From NCBI GenBank assembly GCA_947629455.1, contig CANRDT010000009.1:1-64000 (forward strand): a stretch of 64,000 nt of DNA, in the 5' to 3' direction. A model generated the notes under the pieces. It was given only the letters and a program-made list of their open reading frames with translations. It made no database searches and was not told the origin of the DNA. Positions 60,685 through 64,000 of this stretch are shown piece by piece; within the stretch, counting starts at the first letter, position 1, and each line of letters starts with the position of its first letter. This DNA is from an uncultured Ruminococcus sp. (GTDB lineage Bacteria > Bacillota > Clostridia > Oscillospirales > Ruminococcaceae). Both the position numbers and the translations under genes were made by a program.

Positions 60685-62003
60685 GTGTCCTTAAAGCCTC
60701 CTCCTTGTGACGAGTTTACAACAAATGAATCGGGGTTTCGTGAAAACCGCGTAAGACCCGAAGCCCACACCCTTGTCTTTTCTCCCGAAAGCACGAACGC
60801 TCTCAGGTCGGCTTTTCTCATGACCGTTTCTTCTCCCTCGACTATCGGCAGATCGAGAAAATCAATGACCTCCTGCGCAATAAAACGCCTCGGCTCTGCG
60901 ATTATGGTTTTGCGAAATTCCTCCAGCCGCTCTTTGGTAAGGTCGCTGCCGAACACAACTCCGTAGCCGCCTGCCTCTGCAACGTCCTTTATTACAAGCT
61001 TTTCAAGATTATCCATCACATACTTCATATCCTCCTCATAAAACGGCAGATATGTCGGAGCGTTTTTAAGTATAGGCTCTTCTCCGAGATAGTATTTTAT
61101 CATCTTCGGCACAAAATAATATATTCCCTTGTCGTCTGCAACGCCGTTGCCGGGCGCGTTCACAATGCCCACATTTCCGCTGCGGTAAGCCTCCATAAGA
61201 TTTGGTATACCGATAAGCGACTGCGGCAGGAAAGTCAGCGGATCCAAATATTCGTCCGAGATACGTCGGTAAAGAACGCCTATCCTCGTTTTGCCGCCCG
61301 AATATGTGCGGTGATACAAAATATTGTCCTCGACAAAAAGCTCGTCGTTCTGCACCAGCGCCGATCCGGTAAGCTCCGCAAGATAAGAATGTTCAAAATA
61401 CGCCGCATTGTACCGTCCCGGCGTAAGTATAGCCCTTATTCCGCCGCAGTTTGCGTTTTCCATGGTCTCTTTCAAAAGCTCCGCATAGCCGCGGTTGTCA
61501 ACGATGTTGTTTTCCTCAAACGCGCGGGGCGCGGCGATTCGGGTAAGCTCCCTTGCGATAAGCGGATAAGACGCGCCCGACGGTATACGCAGGTTATCTT
61601 CAAGAATGTACCACTCGCCGTCCTTTGCCTGCACGAGGTCGATGCCCGAAATATGGCTGTAAATGCGGTTTTTCGGCGTTATGCCCTCACATTCGGCAAG
61701 GTAGCCTTTTGAGATGTAGATAAAATCCTCGGGTACAATGCCGTCGCGGACGATCTTTTTTTCGTGGTAAATGTCGTAAAGAAATTCATTCAGTGCGTTC
61801 ACGCGCTGCACAAGACCCTTTTCGATACTGCCGAAATCCTCTGCCGTTATCACGCGCGGAATGGGGTCGAACGGGAAAAACTGCTCGTTGAATACGCCGT
61901 TTTTGTATATGCCGAACTTTACTCCGTAACGCCGCAGAAGCTCGTTTATCTCAGCGGCATTGCCGACTGCCTGCATAAATTGCCCTTGCTTTAGCTGTAC
62001 CAT
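60666..62003 (-). CDS. Circularly permuted ATP-grasp type 2 protein
   Basis: A 445-residue member of the DUF404/DUF407 (COG2308) family. RVITAEDFGSIEKGLVQRVNALNEFLYDIYHEKKI is diagnostic, as are NRIYSHISGIDLVQAKDGEWYILEDNLRIPSG and VNAPGNGVADDKGIYYFVPKMI. The ATP-binding lysines fall in VIKDVAEAGGYGVVFG. It is predicted to ligate amino acids or peptides. Start 62003 follows AGGAGTGAG. It heads the operon and is preceded by a leader hairpin. Confidence 0.93.
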   Translation of the reverse strand: MVQLKQGQFMQAVGNAAEINELLRRYGVKFGIYKNGVFNEQFFPFDPIPRVITAEDFGSIEKGLVQRVNALNEFLYDIYHEKKIVRDGIVPEDFIYISKGYLAECEGITPKNRIYSHISGIDLVQAKDGEWYILEDNLRIPSGASYPLIARELTRIAAPRAFEENNIVDNRGYAELLKETMENANCGGIRAILTPGRYNAAYFEHSYLAELTGSALVQNDELFVEDNILYHRTYSGGKTRIGVLYRRISDEYLDPLTFLPQSLIGIPNLMEAYRSGNVGIVNAPGNGVADDKGIYYFVPKMIKYYLGEEPILKNAPTYLPFYEEDMKYVMDNLEKLVIKDVAEAGGYGVVFGSDLTKERLEEFRKTIIAEPRRFIAQEVIDFLDLPIVEGEETVMRKADLRAFVLSGEKTRVWASGLTRFSRNPDSFVVNSSQGGGFKDTWVLSR

Positions 62004-62031
62004 TTTGCTCACTCCTGTCAGAAATTTTGCA

Positions 62032-62070
62032 AAACAAAAAGCGCCTCTCCCCAAAAAAGGGAGAAGCGCC
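62032..62070 (-). terminator. Leader terminator/attenuator before the ATP-grasp operon
   Basis: On the minus strand GGCGCTTCTCCC pairs with GGGGAGAGGCGC (one mismatch) and TTTTTGTTTT follows. It lies about 20 nt after the predicted transcription start and 30 bp before the ATP-grasp gene. It may also end the upstream GH59-like gene. Confidence 0.75.
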
Positions 62071-62090
62071 TTTGCTTTCTTAACAATAAC

Positions 62091-62119
62091 ATTGTACCAC
62101 TTAATTTTGCGTTTGTCAA
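62091..62119 (-). promoter_or_regulatory. Promoter of the ATP-grasp operon
   Basis: TTGACA (62114-62119) and TACAAT (62091-62096) with 17-bp spacing on the minus strand, between the GH59-like gene and the leader hairpin. Confidence 0.8.
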
Positions 62120-62177
62120 TATGTTGGGGAAAAATTTTTTGACCTTGCGGTGCGGCTTTTCTTTTCGTGGGAGACCC

Positions 62178-64000
62178 TCACTGATACTCTACCGCATCGA
62201 GCTGCAATGTGCCGTCGACCACGGTTATTTTCACATTGTGTTCGCCGTTTTCTAAGCCGTATTTGTAATACGCCGCCTGCCTTGCTCCGCCTTTACAGGA
62301 AATATTTTCGTCAACTGTCTCGCCGTCAATTTCAACATTAATAACGGCTGACGAGGTCTGCCCCAGTATTGCAAACGCGCTGCCGCTGAAGGTAAATTCC
62401 ATTGTATCGCCCGCATGTCCGTCGGAGGTCGTCCTGTTGTAATTCTTGTAGCTTGACATCGTGTTGTGATACCAGCCGCCGTTGTCCTCCAGATTGCTGC
62501 CTGCGGAATATTTTATCACAGGGTCAAGATCGTCCGCCCTTGTAATGTACGGCGCGTAACCGTCAACAGTTTCGATTTTCAGATCGTCAAAATAATTTGC
62601 ATGATATGAACTGTATATCGCCGCTCTTCCTGAAATTGCAGGCTGTTCTGTATCCTCCAGACTGATGACCGTTTTGCCATCGACCGAACATTCGATATTT
62701 GTATTGCTTGCGGAAATTTTAAGCGTGTGCATTGTTTTTTGATCAAAATTTTCGATATTTTCTTCCGCAAGAGATGTTCCGTCTTTCATAAGCTCACATC
62801 TGCCGTCATTATGCAGTTTGAGCCAATAACCGCTGAAATTATAGTCCGCAAGAGCATACCTTGCCCCAACGCCTACATATGCGTCATCTTCCGACGTTAT
62901 CCCCTCTGCAAAATAAGCGTTTATACTTACGGAATAATTCGCCCACCGATCGTCGCCGAGATTTGTAACAGGCTCGGAAGTATATCCCCAATCAGTCGGA
63001 ATTATATCCTTTGTGATCTTCTGCATAAGCACATTATTTCCGTCAACATTTTCCACCTCAAACGCTCCTCCCTGATCTGTGGTATAAAGGGGCGCATTTC
63101 CTCTTTCCGAAAGAAAATCAGCGTCATATCCCGAGTATTCAAAATCATCGGCATAAGGCAATTTAAGAATTTCGGACGCTGCATTTTCAAATGCTTTTTC
63201 TTCAACATCTAATGTTGAAACAGTCATCATCGAACAAGGCTTTATAACTACTTTTACCGTCCCGTTTTCGGGGATTATATGACCCTGCTTTTTGAAAAAG
63301 CTGCTGTAATAATCCTCGCCCTCTTCGGGAGCTTTTGTTTCCCATACAAAAAACGGTTTGTCCGTGCAGGACATATTTGAAAGCTCTATATCGTATTCTA
63401 TAGTTTCAGCCGAATTATTTACCAGCACCGCCGAGCAGTTATTTTTATCCTCGTCAACGCAGGTGATGTAATTAAACGTTGAATCCACAATTGCGTGACC
63501 GTCGCCGCCTGCCTTGCCGTCGCCGAAACAAGCGCCGTCAATAAGCTGCCAGCCGTCTTTGATAAACTGCGAAAAATGCAATGTCATATAAAATCCCGTA
63601 TCGAGCGAATAAGCTCCCGACCACGGTTCATTTGCAGTGATGAGCTGCTTTGGATAATAGGTGACTCCGCTGTAATATGCACTGATAACAGGCTGAAATT
63701 CATACATCGTCATACCCTCTGCCATTGCCTGCGTTATGCGCGTGGCAATATCGAGCATACCGTTTACATCGCTCATTCCCGAACCCGTGCCGTCATATTT
63801 ATAGGTGGATACGGAATAGCTCATCGGCGAAGAACCCTCGGAAAACCAGACCTTTTTGCCGTATTCGTTTTTCAGCTTTTTTACATTTTCGGAAGTCCAC
63901 GAAGTATAATGCGACGTCACAACATCAATAGCATTCATAAGCTCCTCGTCTTTGAGCATTTGATCCGCAATGCCCCAAGTTCCTACCGCCTCGCCGCACA
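62178..64000 (-). CDS. GH59-like galactocerebrosidase-type glycoside hydrolase, partial
   Basis: Open to the window edge; at least 607 residues are present and the N-terminus is missing. Upstream of Met at 63959 the frame continues (GTWGIADQ), so that Met is internal. VVTSHYTSW and KKVWFSEGSSPMSYS resemble the GH59 barrel, with Glu in FSEGS as likely nucleophile; EFQPVISAYYSGVTYYPKQLI, PWSGAYSLDTGFYMTLHFSQF and KDGWQLIDGAC follow. After a beta domain, a concanavalin-like domain (DDRWANYSVSINAYF, about 330-480) and a C-terminal CBM-like domain (MEFTFSGSAFAILGQTSSAV) complete it. It probably releases beta-galactose from glycolipids or glycans. Confidence 0.82.
   Translation of the reverse strand, partial: CGEAVGTWGIADQMLKDEELMNAIDVVTSHYTSWTSENVKKLKNEYGKKVWFSEGSSPMSYSVSTYKYDGTGSGMSDVNGMLDIATRITQAMAEGMTMYEFQPVISAYYSGVTYYPKQLITANEPWSGAYSLDTGFYMTLHFSQFIKDGWQLIDGACFGDGKAGGDGHAIVDSTFNYITCVDEDKNNCSAVLVNNSAETIEYDIELSNMSCTDKPFFVWETKAPEEGEDYYSSFFKKQGHIIPENGTVKVVIKPCSMMTVSTLDVEEKAFENAASEILKLPYADDFEYSGYDADFLSERGNAPLYTTDQGGAFEVENVDGNNVLMQKITKDIIPTDWGYTSEPVTNLGDDRWANYSVSINAYFAEGITSEDDAYVGVGARYALADYNFSGYWLKLHNDGRCELMKDGTSLAEENIENFDQKTMHTLKISASNTNIECSVDGKTVISLEDTEQPAISGRAAIYSSYHANYFDDLKIETVDGYAPYITRADDLDPVIKYSAGSNLEDNGGWYHNTMSSYKNYNRTTSDGHAGDTMEFTFSGSAFAILGQTSSAVINVEIDGETVDENISCKGGARQAAYYKYGLENGEHNVKITVVDGTLQLDAVEYQ

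Overview
The window looks like the chromosome of a spore-forming, anaerobic gut or rumen member of the Clostridia, most like Ruminococcaceae/Oscillospiraceae. The evidence is a pyruvate:ferredoxin oxidoreductase, a type II fatty-acid cluster that uses FabK and the clostridial accBCDA set, the sporulation block yabP-yabQ-divIC-yabR, an orphan ypeB, several glycoside hydrolases (GH42, GH43, GH59-like), many small lipoproteins and consensus sigma-A promoters. No phage, plasmid, rRNA or CRISPR locus is visible.

Layout. 0-4.3 kb: ypeB, then an ECF-like sigma factor with a very long C-terminal extension, bracketed by two oppositely oriented MITEs. 4.3-8.1 kb: nifJ. 8.1-12.3 kb (minus): fabD, a dCMP deaminase, a GH42 beta-galactosidase and an AlkZ-related protein in one operon. 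12.7-22 kb (plus): fabH, fabK, an SGNH lipoprotein, fabG, fabF, accB, fabZ, accC, accD, accA and an ACP, ending at an intrinsic terminator. This is a nearly complete malonyl-CoA and fatty-acid elongation operon. 22-31 kb: sugar acetyltransferase, FMN-type reductase, XRE/TPR-like regulator, CstA carrier, an unknown membrane protein and a GH43 enzyme. 31-37 kb: a five-gene operon of two lipoproteins and an ABC transporter with two permeases. 37-40 kb: yabR, divIC, yabQ, yabP and two tRNA-Gln genes. 40-52 kb: a repeat-rich accessory region with an M15 peptidase, a candidate structured RNA, two near-identical inverted Rpn nuclease genes, a ComEA-like protein, a GGDEF protein, a bPH2 membrane protein, a methyltransferase and a shortened WYL regulator. 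52-57 kb: an IS481-type insertion sequence, an esterase-like hydrolase, two lipoproteins (one an aldo/keto reductase) and a divergent LysR regulator. 57-62 kb: two AstE/AspA-like genes, then a transglutaminase, alpha-E and circularly permuted ATP-grasp operon. 62-64 kb: a GH59-like enzyme cut by the window edge.

The most unusual content lies in three places. First, both Rpn genes contain a strong internal Shine-Dalgarno sequence and ATG exactly where the two copies stop being identical, which suggests a nested small partner protein with its own variable sequence. Second, a MITE family (four copies plus a remnant) has CAYGGAAATCAATTTT-type ends and 9-bp target duplications; one copy supplies the end of a neighbouring gene. 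Third, the gene-poor stretches are built from shared modules: double hairpins whose stems co-vary between copies, a CCGCC/GGCGG plus 'tacgcacctattgccg' block, 'ctattctcccc...ggggagaatag' hairpins and GTAAGAG-like heptamer arrays.
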